Shown piece by piece: positions 30,357 to 39,354 of a stretch of 64,000 nucleotides of DNA (position 1 is the first letter of the stretch; every line of letters starts with the position of its first letter). Below the pieces are notes generated by a model. It did not search any database. It was not told where the DNA came from and saw only the letters and a list, made by a program, of their open reading frames with translations. The stretch lies in the NCBI GenBank assembly GCA_020630335.1, contig JAHDBN010000010.1, positions 1-64,000 of the forward strand, read 5' to 3'. The position numbers and the translations under genes were made by a program. The stretch comes from Bacteriovoracaceae bacterium. Its GTDB lineage: Bacteria; Bdellovibrionota; Bacteriovoracia; Bacteriovoracales; Bacteriovoracaceae.

Positions 30357-31184
30357 ATGAGATTTTTTACTGCCTTTCTCCTCCTGATCATTCTCACAAA
30401 TACTCATATTTTAGCTGCTCCTGATATTATAGGAGGTCAGCTCATAAAATCTTCAGATTTTCCAGGCATTATCAAATATGAATTTCAAAACCTAGATAAA
30501 AATTTATTTGAATGCACCGGAGCTTTTATTGCTTCTAATATTATTCTTACGGCAGCTCATTGTTTGGTAAAATTGGATCAACATGAAACACAAGAAGTTC
30601 AATTAGATTCAATTAAGATCTTAGGGTTCCCCGATTTAGTCGTAAATAAAATCGAATATCTTGATGATTTTTTAGATCCTCCAAGTCTAAACTCAAAAGG
30701 AGAATGGCAAAGACTTTTAAACTCTCGTTATGATATTGCCTATATGGTTTTATCTAGAAATGTTGATATAGCTCCATTGAAAATTTCTTTTAAAACTCCT
30801 GATTATAATAATAAATTTAGACTTGTTAGTTTTGGAAGAAGTAATATTGCTAGCTTTACAGATGAAAAATCAGGAAAAAAGCAGAGTGCATTTTTTTCGA
30901 TTACAAACCCCTACACCGTTGGCCCACATATTAGCCAAGTAAGTACTTATGAGTTTCAAAATCAGCTACAAGTTATCTCTCAAATTCAACCTGGAGATTC
31001 AGGAGGACCTCTCTTGAATAAAGATAATGAGATTATTGGTATTGCGAGTAAATACTCGTTAACAAATATCTTTGATGATTCTGGATACCTCAAAGGCCAT
31101 AAGTTACAAAGTTACTTTACCCCTTTGCACAAAAAAAGCAGTTTTAACTTTTTAAAATCTATTCTTCACAATCAAGAAAACTAA
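30357..31184 (+). CDS. Secreted trypsin-like serine protease (S1)
   Basis: 275 residues from the ATG at 30357; an upstream ATG at 30342 would disrupt the signal peptide. After FFTAFLLLIIL...ILAA comes the mature IIGGQ N-terminus typical of S1 proteases. The triad is visible as His68 in LTAAHC, Asp in SRYDIAYMVL and Ser in QPGDSGGPL. The protein should be exported and may degrade prey proteins. It precedes a subtilase gene on the same strand. Confidence 0.92.
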   Translation: MRFFTAFLLLIILTNTHILAAPDIIGGQLIKSSDFPGIIKYEFQNLDKNLFECTGAFIASNIILTAAHCLVKLDQHETQEVQLDSIKILGFPDLVVNKIEYLDDFLDPPSLNSKGEWQRLLNSRYDIAYMVLSRNVDIAPLKISFKTPDYNNKFRLVSFGRSNIASFTDEKSGKKQSAFFSITNPYTVGPHISQVSTYEFQNQLQVISQIQPGDSGGPLLNKDNEIIGIASKYSLTNIFDDSGYLKGHKLQSYFTPLHKKSSFNFLKSILHNQEN

Positions 31185-31262
31185 ATAGTCAGGTTTATTA
31201 GTCATTAGATTCCTAGAACGCTAAAATTATAAAAAACTAAAAAAATAACAAAAGGAATTGTT

Positions 31263-32672
31263 ATGCTAAAAATATTTTTCTTTCTCACACCACTTTTAAT
31301 GTTTTCAAAGGTTGAACTCATTCCTAATAATGATGTTCTCTTATCACATGAATTCAACTCAATTTTTATGAATGGAAAAGATTGGTTTAACCAATCACCT
31401 CAAGAATCAACAGTTCATGGTATTTCTGTCGATAAAACTTATGATGCTTTTGGAGAACCAGGCACTGAGATCATTGTCGCCGTCATTGATTCTGGAGTTG
31501 ACGTGAATCATGAAGATTTAAAAGGAAAAATTTGGATTAACAAAGATGAAATTCCCAATAATAACAAAGATGATGATGGTAATGGCTATATTGATGATTA
31601 TTATGGTTGGAATTTCCTAGGGTCCAAGAAAGGAATGGGAAAAGTTTTATCAGATGGAACTTTTAAGAAAGGTGAAGGAAAATATCAAGCAGATAAAGAA
31701 AACTTAGAGTTTGCAAGAGAGATTAAACGTCTTCAAAGTTTAAATCGAGACCTTACTACAAAAGAACAAGCTTATTTAAAGAAACTTAAGGATTACTCCA
31801 AATCAAGCCCATATTGTTTGTATGGATCTTATGATCCTGAAATGAAGCATTACTGTGATATTAATTTTCAATCTGAAGCCAGAAAACTAATAGAGAAAGA
31901 GAAAAGAAAAGGGAAATATGGGAATAATGATATTATAGGGCCTGATTCAATGCATGGCACTCATGTAGCAGGAATTATTGCGGCTAATAGAAAAAACTCT
32001 TTAGGAATCAAAGGTGTTGCTAGTAATGCCAAAATCATGGCCATTAGGGCCATACCAAACGGTGATGAAAGAGATGATGATGTTGCTAATGCAATAAGAT
32101 ATGCTGTTGATAATGGGGCCAAGATAATTAATATGAGCTTTGGAAAAGCATTTGGAAGTGACAAAAAACTTGTAGAAGAAGCTACTCTTTATGCAAGAGA
32201 AAAAGGTGTATTATTAGTGCATGCAGCTGGTAACGATGGGAAAGAAAATACTGCCAATAATAATTTTCCCAATCATTTCATGATTTCAGCCAACAAAATT
32301 GCTTCTAATTGGCTTGAGGTAGGCGCATCGTCAGCAAAAAATAATAGCTCATTATCTGCATCTTTTTCTAATTATAGTAAAACGATTGTGGACCTCTTTG
32401 CTCCCGGAGTTGCTGTCTACTCTACTCTTCCAGATAATAAGTACAAAGCATTAAGTGGGACTTCAATGGCTTCTCCTGTCGTTTCTGGGGCAGCAGCATT
32501 ACTACTTGGATACATGCCAAGCTTGAGTCCAGAGAAAATAAGATTTATCTTTATAGATTCTTCTAGGCAATACAGTACTCAAGTTTCTAAACCTCTTCTA
32601 GGACCATTTAAAAATTTATCAGTGTCTGGAGGGATTCTAGATATTTATAATGCTCTTAGTGAAACATTTTAA
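31263..32672 (+). CDS. Secreted subtilisin-like serine protease (S8)
   Basis: 469 residues with a signal peptide. The triad is Asp76 (VAVIDSGVD), His234 (HGTHVAG) and Ser401 (SGTSMASP), with oxyanion Asn in HAAGNDG. An insertion of roughly 100 charged residues between Asp and His, with an EF-like DDDGNGYIDD segment that may bind calcium, is characteristic of large S8 peptidases in marine and predatory bacteria. There is no obvious long prodomain. AAGGA precedes the ATG and a strong terminator follows. Confidence 0.93.
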   Translation: MLKIFFFLTPLLMFSKVELIPNNDVLLSHEFNSIFMNGKDWFNQSPQESTVHGISVDKTYDAFGEPGTEIIVAVIDSGVDVNHEDLKGKIWINKDEIPNNNKDDDGNGYIDDYYGWNFLGSKKGMGKVLSDGTFKKGEGKYQADKENLEFAREIKRLQSLNRDLTTKEQAYLKKLKDYSKSSPYCLYGSYDPEMKHYCDINFQSEARKLIEKEKRKGKYGNNDIIGPDSMHGTHVAGIIAANRKNSLGIKGVASNAKIMAIRAIPNGDERDDDVANAIRYAVDNGAKIINMSFGKAFGSDKKLVEEATLYAREKGVLLVHAAGNDGKENTANNNFPNHFMISANKIASNWLEVGASSAKNNSSLSASFSNYSKTIVDLFAPGVAVYSTLPDNKYKALSGTSMASPVVSGAAALLLGYMPSLSPEKIRFIFIDSSRQYSTQVSKPLLGPFKNLSVSGGILDIYNALSETF

Positions 32673-32682
32673 ATAAAACATT

Positions 32683-32709
32683 TACCCTTAATTATAAAAA
32701 TTAAGGGTA
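32683..32709. terminator. Bidirectional terminator between convergent genes
   Basis: TACCCTTAATT and AATTAAGGGTA form a perfect 11-bp stem with a 5-nt loop followed by TTTTATTTTTTT. It serves the subtilase gene and lies directly beside the stop of the convergent gene at 32712. Confidence 0.88.
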
Positions 32710-32711
32710 TT

Positions 32712-33758
32712 TTATTTTTTTAAAACACATACTCCATGATGTCTGTATTGATTTTCAGAACATTTGGAACTTCTTTCAACTTCCTTAACTTCACTTAATT
32801 CAGGAAGAATATTTATGATTTTCTGATCTAATTCTCTACGAGCATTCATTTCTTCTCTAAAAACAAATAACCTAGCATCAAAATTTTCTATTCTTTTTTC
32901 AATTAAATCAGATCTCTCTAAAGCACCTGAAGCAAAAACTGGTAACGCAAGTTTCACTTTTTGAAAAAACTTCACTTTCTTTCCTACAGACTTAACAATT
33001 GGCTCAGCTTGAATATAAAGTCCATTTGTGCAATTAAAAACTAATGTATTATAAATAAGAGAATACCCATGTTCTGTACCTTTACTAACATAATGTTCTA
33101 GAAGAACTCTCTTATTTCTCTGTTTTTCAAACTTAATGATAAATTGCTCAATTTTATCGTTATTATTCCGTATAGCTTTATCGGCAACATCTCTTACACT
33201 CTTCATTCTAAATACTGCTAAAAACTTATCTTGAGTCCCAGCAACTAATCCATAATTACGGCCAAAAGGCCTCATTGCTTCTATACTTGTTACAATATCT
33301 TGAAGCTTAACATCTGGCTCTTTCCCTGCATCTAGATCATCAAGAGTTTCATACAAGTGAACTATTTTTTCAGGAAACCTATATCTGAGTTGAGTATGCC
33401 CAGCAATCCAAGTCGGCGCAAACCTTTCTAGTTGCATCATAACTTCTGTTCTTGAATCAATTGCTCCTACTTCAATTAAAGCATAATAATATTTTCCTTT
33501 ATGCGAGAAATTCTCTACTAACAAAAAATCTTTTTCACTTAAATGCTCAGGGAGTTCGAGCTTATCTACCGCTCTCATCATTTCATCGTTAAAACAAGCC
33601 CCTTTATACTCGCCTACATTTAAAGTGATTCCTTTACTCTGTGCATTTGTTTCTAAGTTTAGACACTTTTGATAATCTCTATTTGGATGATCATAGATTT
33701 TCAACCTAGATTGAGAAAAAACATTTAGTGTTAAAATTAATAATATTAAGTATTTCAT
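32712..33758 (-). CDS. Exported protein, possibly DUF4105-like
   Basis: 348 residues with a signal peptide (MKYLILLILTLNVFS). Segments such as YYALIEVGAIDSRTEVMMQL, AGHTQLRYRFPE and YSLIYNTLVFNCTNGL resemble DUF4105-type proteins, where an N-C-T motif follows a Y..L..N pattern and a cysteine-peptidase-like fold has been suggested. The likeness is partial. The C-terminus carries an additional Cys pair (SSKCSENQYRHHGVC). The next gene upstream is 7 bp away, indicating an operon. Confidence 0.5.
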   Translation of the reverse strand: MKYLILLILTLNVFSQSRLKIYDHPNRDYQKCLNLETNAQSKGITLNVGEYKGACFNDEMMRAVDKLELPEHLSEKDFLLVENFSHKGKYYYALIEVGAIDSRTEVMMQLERFAPTWIAGHTQLRYRFPEKIVHLYETLDDLDAGKEPDVKLQDIVTSIEAMRPFGRNYGLVAGTQDKFLAVFRMKSVRDVADKAIRNNNDKIEQFIIKFEKQRNKRVLLEHYVSKGTEHGYSLIYNTLVFNCTNGLYIQAEPIVKSVGKKVKFFQKVKLALPVFASGALERSDLIEKRIENFDARLFVFREEMNARRELDQKIINILPELSEVKEVERSSKCSENQYRHHGVCVLKK

Positions 33759-33765
33759 ATAAACC

Positions 33766-34494
33766 TTATTCTAATATTTTTACTTTTTTGCCAATCAAAC
33801 GCTTCACTATATATGCAGCAGTGTCTTTACCTCTTGATTGAGACTTAGATCTTAAAATACTTTCAGGTAGCAAATTAGGTTTAGCAGTCATTACAACATT
33901 ATTAATAATGATGTCTATGTCTCTATTGACTTCTTCGATATGGATTTCTTGAGCACTCATTTTTAAATGTCCAACTTCTCCATTTTTATCAAGGCAATTC
34001 GTATTAAAAAGTTTTAAGATTTTTTTCTTTCCAAGATCTTCCACTCTAAATTCAGAGTCACAATCATATTTATATGTCGTCTTAAAAACGGCTTTTACTG
34101 TCAGCTCAATCCTAGAGGTGAAGTTCTTATCATACTCATCTCCAGATAAGTGCTCAATATTAGAGATTTTCTTAATAGGACTAAGTAGCTCTTTTTGAGT
34201 AGGTATAAAAAGTTTTTCTACTTCTTCAATAGTTTTATTTTTAAATCTTAAATGTCTCGTCCCTATAATAAAGTAATCATTTTTATCTTTGCTAAACTCT
34301 GGATTTATCTTGCTAACTGGCGTTGCCTCAGGAGACTTAGCATTACTAGCATATTCATCGGACTCACTAACATCGTTAAAATCTTCAATTTCATAGAAAA
34401 AATCTCTCACCGGAGCGAGCAGCTCTTCATGAGTTTGGGCTTTTGAAATGTTCGTTATAAACAAACATAAAAATAAAAAATATCTTTTTTTCAC
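33766..34494 (-). CDS. Exported protein of unknown function
   Basis: 242 residues, GTG start supported by AAAAGGA ten bases upstream (the nearby ATG is out of frame). The signal peptide reads KKRYFLFLCLFITNISKAQ. The mature part is a basic beta-rich domain with a likely Cys pair (KYDCDSEF and FNTNCLDK). No family is recognised. Operon with the 348-residue exported protein downstream. Confidence 0.6.
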   Translation of the reverse strand: MKKRYFLFLCLFITNISKAQTHEELLAPVRDFFYEIEDFNDVSESDEYASNAKSPEATPVSKINPEFSKDKNDYFIIGTRHLRFKNKTIEEVEKLFIPTQKELLSPIKKISNIEHLSGDEYDKNFTSRIELTVKAVFKTTYKYDCDSEFRVEDLGKKKILKLFNTNCLDKNGEVGHLKMSAQEIHIEEVNRDIDIIINNVVMTAKPNLLPESILRSKSQSRGKDTAAYIVKRLIGKKVKILE

Positions 34495-34617
34495 TGGGCA
34501 TAATCCTTTTTAATTTATTCTATACGAATCGATTAACGGATTATGACTTCTCATTACTTATTACATAGTTGTAAATTTATTCAACAATAAATTGTACTAG
34601 GTTAACTCTAACGATAA

Positions 34618-35871
34618 TTACAGTAACTTAGACCGAAGTTCTGCTGCATTTAAATTAGCATCTAGTAGCTGATGAAGGCTTTCTTGATTACTCTTTTTTT
34701 GATTTAAAATTAAATCAGAGTAATCCTTCATAATTTCTACTGCTTTTTGAAGTTCATTTTTAGTGTGTGTTGCCATTACAGAGCATCTAATTAACGCCTG
34801 TCCTTTAGGGACTGCAGGGAAAACCACAGGAGTAACAAAGACACCTCTTTTTATTAGATCACTACTTAATTTCAACGCAAGTTTATCATCTCCAATAAGA
34901 ATTGGAATAACACATGTTTTAGATCCCATAGTATCAAAACCTATATCATCAAACCCTTTTTTAAGAAATGCTGCTTTGTCATTTACTTCTTTTACGAGCT
35001 CAGGAGTTTTGATTAAGATTTTGAGAGCTTCTAATGCAGCTGCCGTAGCTGCTGGCGCAAGAGCCGCGGAGAACATAAAAGTTTTCCCTTTATGTTTGAT
35101 CCAATCGATGACATCAGTGGAGGCTGCAATAAATCCTCCCTGGCTTGCGAGAGATTTAGAAAAAGTTCCCATCAAAATATCTGGCATAATATCGTAATAT
35201 TCACTAGATCCTTTTCCTGTCTTTCCTATTGTTCCTAGTGAATGTGCTTCATCTATATAAAGTCTAGCACTATACTTATCTGCTAATTCTTTCATCTTTG
35301 GAAGATTTACAATACTACCATTCATAGAAAAAACACCATCAGAGATAATGAGTTTTCCTGCATTATGAGGGACACTTTGAAGTTTTCTTTCAAGATCTTC
35401 CATATCATGACTTTCAAAAACAACTGTACTAGCTTTAGAGATAGCACAACCCTCTATGATACAAGCATGATTATCAGAATCAGAAAAAATAAAATCATTC
35501 TCGTCTGTAATTGCTTGTATTGCACCTTGATTTGCCATGAACCCTGAAGCAAAAACTAGACAATCTTCATAACCCAAATAATTTGAAAGTGTTTCTTCTA
35601 GCTCTTGATGAAGCGATAAATTCCCATTTAAAAATCGTGATCCCGTACAACCTGTTCCCCACTTATCTAGAGCATTCTTAGAAGCTTCAATAACCTGAGG
35701 ATGATGAGTCAGACCTAAATAATTATTTGATCCAAGCATTATAAGTTCTGATCCTTTATGAATAACTTGAGAACCAGACGTTCCTTCTATTTCTCTTAAA
35801 TAAGGATATAGGTTTACAGATTTTAATAAACTTATGAGGTGCATGCCTTTTGTTTTTTCAAAAATATCCAC
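34618..35871 (-). CDS. Serine palmitoyltransferase-like alpha-oxoamine synthase
   Basis: 417 residues, PLP-dependent fold type I. Landmarks are LGSNNYLGLTHHP, the GTGCTGSRFLNGNLSLHQEL loop, SDNHACIIEG, ISDGVFSMNGSIVNLP, PLP-aspartate DEAH (207-210) and PLP-lysine Lys239 in GTFSKSLASQGGFIAA, followed by FSAALAPAATAAALEAL. These resemble bacterial serine palmitoyltransferases more than BioF or Kbl. SPT condenses serine with an acyl thioester to 3-ketosphinganine. The neighbouring MDR dehydrogenase and GNAT genes could supply later steps; that is inference. Kbl acting with a threonine dehydrogenase is the main alternative. Confidence 0.78.
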   Translation of the reverse strand: MDIFEKTKGMHLISLLKSVNLYPYLREIEGTSGSQVIHKGSELIMLGSNNYLGLTHHPQVIEASKNALDKWGTGCTGSRFLNGNLSLHQELEETLSNYLGYEDCLVFASGFMANQGAIQAITDENDFIFSDSDNHACIIEGCAISKASTVVFESHDMEDLERKLQSVPHNAGKLIISDGVFSMNGSIVNLPKMKELADKYSARLYIDEAHSLGTIGKTGKGSSEYYDIMPDILMGTFSKSLASQGGFIAASTDVIDWIKHKGKTFMFSAALAPAATAAALEALKILIKTPELVKEVNDKAAFLKKGFDDIGFDTMGSKTCVIPILIGDDKLALKLSSDLIKRGVFVTPVVFPAVPKGQALIRCSVMATHTKNELQKAVEIMKDYSDLILNQKKSNQESLHQLLDANLNAAELRSKLL

Positions 35872-35971
35872 AATTTACTCCTGATGTATTTATCTACAAG
35901 TAAATCACCTTATCACAACTAGAAAACTATACTAATGACGAAAGTAATAAAATGCGGCAAAAATGCAGCAC

Positions 35972-37213
35972 TTATTTCTGAATATTAAAGACAACTTTTA
36001 CAGATTTAAATTCTTTCTTGTTTAGAGACACTCTCAAGGCTTTTTTATAATCATTCAAGCCAAATTCATGTGTTAGCAATTCACTTGCATCATTTTGACT
36101 TAATAAATCTATAGCGATGGAATAAACGGATTTTAATACTTTATCTCTAGGATCATAATTTTTCCCAGACATACAAGATCCTCTTAAATTTACTTCTTTA
36201 AACCATAGTGGTGTGGGATCAACTCCTTTAAGATCATGCCCTGTAGCTATTAAAACAACTTCACCTCTGGCCTTAGTCATTCTTAAACTATCATCAAGTG
36301 TTTTAGCACTTCCAACACAATCAAATACTATATCAACTCCACCTTCTATATTGGGTTTACCAATACTAACTGGTTTTAGTGATGATTCAGTTATATCAAT
36401 AAAATTTTCTATAAATTTATTCCCAGTTTGAATAATATGATCCGCTCCCATCTTTTTAGCGATTTCACCTTGAAAACTATGCCTATAGCCACAAATAACT
36501 TTCCAAGGTAGATTTAATGCTTTAATCGCAAAAACTCCTAATAACCCAAGTGTTCCCGCTCCATAGATAAAAACTGTTTTTCCTTTATTTTTATTATTAT
36601 CTTCAGCAAAACTTCTCAAGATAGGTTGTAAAACAGAGCTTAAAGGATCAACTAAAACTGCTTGTTTTAAATCAAGATTTTTAGGTATTCGATGGAGCAT
36701 ACTTTGATGTGCTTGAAAATACTCAGACCATCCCCCACCTGTGCTTTCATGATATCCTAAACTCATACCTGGCCCTAAGGCCGACTTATCTCCAAAGTGG
36801 TTGCAAAGAGCATTTTGATCATTACTACAATACTCACAAGGAGTTCTTTCGTGCACAAAACAATCCATAACTGGGTTTACAACAACTTTATCCCCAATAG
36901 AAAATCCTTTTACATTTTCACCAAGCCTAACGATCTCGCCTACATTTTCATGTCCTAAAACACAAGGAAAACTAGCATAAGGTTCCATAGAGAAAGATTC
37001 ATTACCTAAAAGCATATTTTGATCCGATCCACAAATTCCACTAAAATATGATTTTATAATCACCCAATTTTCATTAAAGATTTCAGGCTGCGGCAAATTT
37101 GCCTCAAAATATAAATTAGGAAAAATAGGTGGAAGTTTTTTTTTAACTAAAGAATGATACCCTTTCGCAAGAATGTATTTAGGTATAGATAGTTTGTATT
37201 GAAGAGCTTTCAT
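35972..37213 (-). CDS. Zinc-dependent MDR alcohol dehydrogenase-like protein
   Basis: 413 residues, longer than typical threonine dehydrogenase (about 343). Catalytic zinc ligands are in GICGSD and GHENVGEI; a structural-zinc cysteine cluster is CEYCSNDQNALC with an unusual CFVHERT lead-in. The NAD(P) Rossmann motif is YGAGTLGLLGVFAIK. The N-terminal 40 residues (KALQYKLSIPKYILAKGYHS) are an extension not usual in the family. The gene precedes the SPT-like gene by 100 bp on the same strand. It may act on the product of that enzyme, but the substrate is unknown. Confidence 0.8.
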   Translation of the reverse strand: MKALQYKLSIPKYILAKGYHSLVKKKLPPIFPNLYFEANLPQPEIFNENWVIIKSYFSGICGSDQNMLLGNESFSMEPYASFPCVLGHENVGEIVRLGENVKGFSIGDKVVVNPVMDCFVHERTPCEYCSNDQNALCNHFGDKSALGPGMSLGYHESTGGGWSEYFQAHQSMLHRIPKNLDLKQAVLVDPLSSVLQPILRSFAEDNNKNKGKTVFIYGAGTLGLLGVFAIKALNLPWKVICGYRHSFQGEIAKKMGADHIIQTGNKFIENFIDITESSLKPVSIGKPNIEGGVDIVFDCVGSAKTLDDSLRMTKARGEVVLIATGHDLKGVDPTPLWFKEVNLRGSCMSGKNYDPRDKVLKSVYSIAIDLLSQNDASELLTHEFGLNDYKKALRVSLNKKEFKSVKVVFNIQK

Positions 37214-37255
37214 AACTTATAGACCTATCACGAATGAAAAAAATTGGATAGATAA

Positions 37256-38344
37256 ATGATAGAATTAATAAAAGTCGAAAATAATAAAGCATTTAGTGAC
37301 TTCTTGAATTTTCCAGAAAAACTTTATTTCCATATTTTGAAAAACACACATTATATTATGCCTCTCAAGTTAATAACCAAGCTCAGTATAGGAAATTTTA
37401 AAAAGAAAACATCTATCAGTTTGTTTATGATCAAAGAAAAGGGGGAAGTAAAGGCAAGATTAGGACTTAAGCTTCATAAAGGAAAAGTTCACTTCGGTTT
37501 TTTTGAAGCAGTCCCTGATCGTTTTGATATAGTCGAGAAATTATTCTCTCATGCTTTTTCTTTATATAAAGATCACGAATTTATTGGTCCCTATAATTTT
37601 AGAATGGAAGATCCTTATGTTGGATTAATGGTTGAGGGACACAGTACAGACCCTTATTTCATGATGAGCTATAATCCGTCTTACTACAAAGAATACTTTG
37701 AGAAATTAGAACTACATAAAGTAATGGATCTTCTAACTTATGATGTTCTAGGAAAAACAGAACTTCCTGTTGAAATGAAAGAAAAAGCAATTGCTCTTCA
37801 AAACCAAGGCTACAGTCTTAGAGCTCTAACTCATCGTTCAATGAAAAGAGATGTTAAAATTATTGCGGGAATTTTTAATGACGCTCTATCTGATAACTGG
37901 GGATATGAAGAGTTAACAAAAAATCAAATCCAAGACATGTATTTAATGTTTAAGTTTTTCATTAATCCGAAGCTTGTTGTCATCGCAAGTGATGAAACAG
38001 GAAATGAAGTAGGATGCCTAATTATGTTACCTAACTTCAACAAGTTCTTAAAAAATAATAAAGGTCGTCTTACACCTTCTCTTCTTTGGAATGTCTTAAC
38101 AAAACGAAAAAAAATTGACTCAGCTCGCGGTTATGCCTTAGGTATAAAAAAGAGTCATCACGGTAAAGGTGTAGGGAGTTATCTTATTTGGCATGGCTGG
38201 AAGAGATCTGTGAAAATTGGAGGAATAAAAAAGGGAGAAATTTCTTGGATTTTATCTAATAATGAAAAAATGAATTCTCTAACTGTAAAAATGAAAGGGA
38301 AACCAAATAGAAAGTACAGAGTTTATTCTAATATCAAGCCTTAG
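37256..38344 (+). CDS. GNAT-superfamily N-acyltransferase
   Basis: 362 residues, cytosolic. Two halves are visible: the N-terminal half has HEFIGPYNFRMEDPYVGLMV and YFMMSYNPSYYKEYFEKL; the C-terminal half has IFNDALSDNWGYEELT and the acyl-CoA-binding motif A in IKKSHHGKGVGSYLIW. This layout matches large lipid-associated GNAT-like proteins, among them, as far as I recall, the bacterial ceramide synthase group. It lies divergently 42 bp from the MDR dehydrogenase gene and close to the SPT-like gene, so N-acylation of a sphingoid base is a reasonable hypothesis. Other acyl acceptors are possible. Confidence 0.65.
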   Translation: MIELIKVENNKAFSDFLNFPEKLYFHILKNTHYIMPLKLITKLSIGNFKKKTSISLFMIKEKGEVKARLGLKLHKGKVHFGFFEAVPDRFDIVEKLFSHAFSLYKDHEFIGPYNFRMEDPYVGLMVEGHSTDPYFMMSYNPSYYKEYFEKLELHKVMDLLTYDVLGKTELPVEMKEKAIALQNQGYSLRALTHRSMKRDVKIIAGIFNDALSDNWGYEELTKNQIQDMYLMFKFFINPKLVVIASDETGNEVGCLIMLPNFNKFLKNNKGRLTPSLLWNVLTKRKKIDSARGYALGIKKSHHGKGVGSYLIWHGWKRSVKIGGIKKGEISWILSNNEKMNSLTVKMKGKPNRKYRVYSNIKP

Positions 38345-38357
38345 TATATTAGGCTAA

Positions 38358-38483
38358 TTACTTACTTAACACTCTTCCTGTCGGCCCTTTAGGTGTAGTA
38401 TCTCCATTTCCTTTTTCTCCAGTATCACCCGTTGTCGAAAATGCTAATCCTGAGATAATTAAGAGCAAAAATAAATATTTCAT
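38358..38483 (-). CDS. 41-residue exported peptide coupled to a TIGR02147 regulator
   Basis: A short gene. Its ATG overlaps the TGA of the upstream TIGR02147 regulator (ATGA), and AAGGA lies ten bases before the start. Residues 1-16 (MKYLFLLLIISGLAFS) form a clear signal peptide. The predicted mature 25 residues are Gly/Thr/Lys-rich and hydrophilic, with TGDTGEKGNGDTT and KGPTGR. The overlap, ribosome site and signal peptide argue for a real gene. A processed secreted peptide sensed by the regulator is an attractive guess; a structural or toxin-like role is equally open. Confidence 0.65.
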   Translation of the reverse strand: MKYLFLLLIISGLAFSTTGDTGEKGNGDTTPKGPTGRVLSK

Positions 38484-39262
38484 TGTTTATTCCTTCGATT
38501 TAAATCAGTTAATGGAAATAACTGTATTGAAGTTTGGTAGACTTCTGTTTTGTTTCCTACTTTAGAAAAAGCGGAGATTTTCTTCCTAAATTCTCTAATG
38601 AGTTCTTTCAACTCAGGTAGTCTATCTGGATCTATCGCAAATGAGCAAGAAGAAAAGTCTCTTTGATCTAAGTCGAATTCTCGGATTTTTTCTTTTGCGA
38701 TATCAAGGCCTTCAAGATGTGAGACCATTAAGGCAGCGCTCTCTATACCATCAGATGTTTTAACGTCATTATGGGTTTGGATATATTTCCCATCTTCATC
38801 TTTAGAAATTAATTCAACCTTTAATAAATTCTCAATAACTTCTTGAGCTCGTGTTAAGTCTATATTTAAAGAATAGCTTACTGTTTCAGCACTGAATTCT
38901 TTCAAATCATCTAAGCTGAATAATTCTAGAGCAGCATAGTATTCCCATTCTGCAATAATTTCATAATATGATTCATCTAATTCAAATCTAGGATCCAAAA
39001 TTTCTGATCCAAGTAAGTTTAAGTCTTTTTTGAAAAAACTTTCAAGAAACAAACTCTTCTCTAGTGGTGTTAAGTCAATCTTGTTGGCAACTTCCTTCAC
39101 ACTTCTTAAAGGAAGTTTTCTTTTTCCTCTGATAATTTGGCTAAGACTCGCACTATCAAGATCTAAATCTCTTGCAAAAGCTCTTAAGGAATACTTTGGA
39201 TTACTGCTCTTTCTTGCTTCTAAAACGTCATTTAATTTTTGAACATAGTATAAATCGCTCAT
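38480..39262 (-). CDS. TIGR02147/DUF4423-family regulator
   Basis: 260 residues. Residues about 22-62 form a Xre-like helix-turn-helix (YSLRAFARDLDLDSASLSQI, then RGKRKLPL). The C-terminal half matches the TIGR02147/DUF4423 region: LDESYYEIIAEWEYYAALEL, LLKVELISKDEDGKY and a terminal FPLTDL after a conserved SSCSFAID stretch. It is homologous to the protein at 58584-59345. The family is thought to be DNA-binding; targets are unknown. A TATAAT only 9 nt before the ATG, and no Shine-Dalgarno, suggest a leaderless mRNA. Its stop overlaps the start of an exported peptide gene. Confidence 0.85.
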   Translation of the reverse strand: MSDLYYVQKLNDVLEARKSSNPKYSLRAFARDLDLDSASLSQIIRGKRKLPLRSVKEVANKIDLTPLEKSLFLESFFKKDLNLLGSEILDPRFELDESYYEIIAEWEYYAALELFSLDDLKEFSAETVSYSLNIDLTRAQEVIENLLKVELISKDEDGKYIQTHNDVKTSDGIESAALMVSHLEGLDIAKEKIREFDLDQRDFSSCSFAIDPDRLPELKELIREFRKKISAFSKVGNKTEVYQTSIQLFPLTDLNRRNKQ

Positions 39263-39271
39263 CGTTTAGAG

Positions 39272-39277
39272 ATTATA
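39272..39277 (-). promoter_or_regulatory. -10 box giving a probable leaderless regulator transcript
   Basis: The minus strand reads GCTATAATCTCTAAACGATG. The TATAAT ends 9 nt before the start codon, so transcription should begin within about three bases of the ATG. A TGTTTT hexamer 16 nt upstream may be the -35. Confidence 0.65.
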
Positions 39278-39354
39278 GCAAAGAATCTAATTGAAAACAC
39301 TCTGCAATATAGATTTTACACGTTACTTAGTTTTTTTGAGCACCTGCCCCTTAT

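Noticed and set aside
34618-37213. kbl-tdh threonine degradation pair
   Set aside because: The synthase has SPT-type features and the dehydrogenase is about 70 residues longer than Tdh with a different structural-zinc segment. It remains the main alternative but is less likely.
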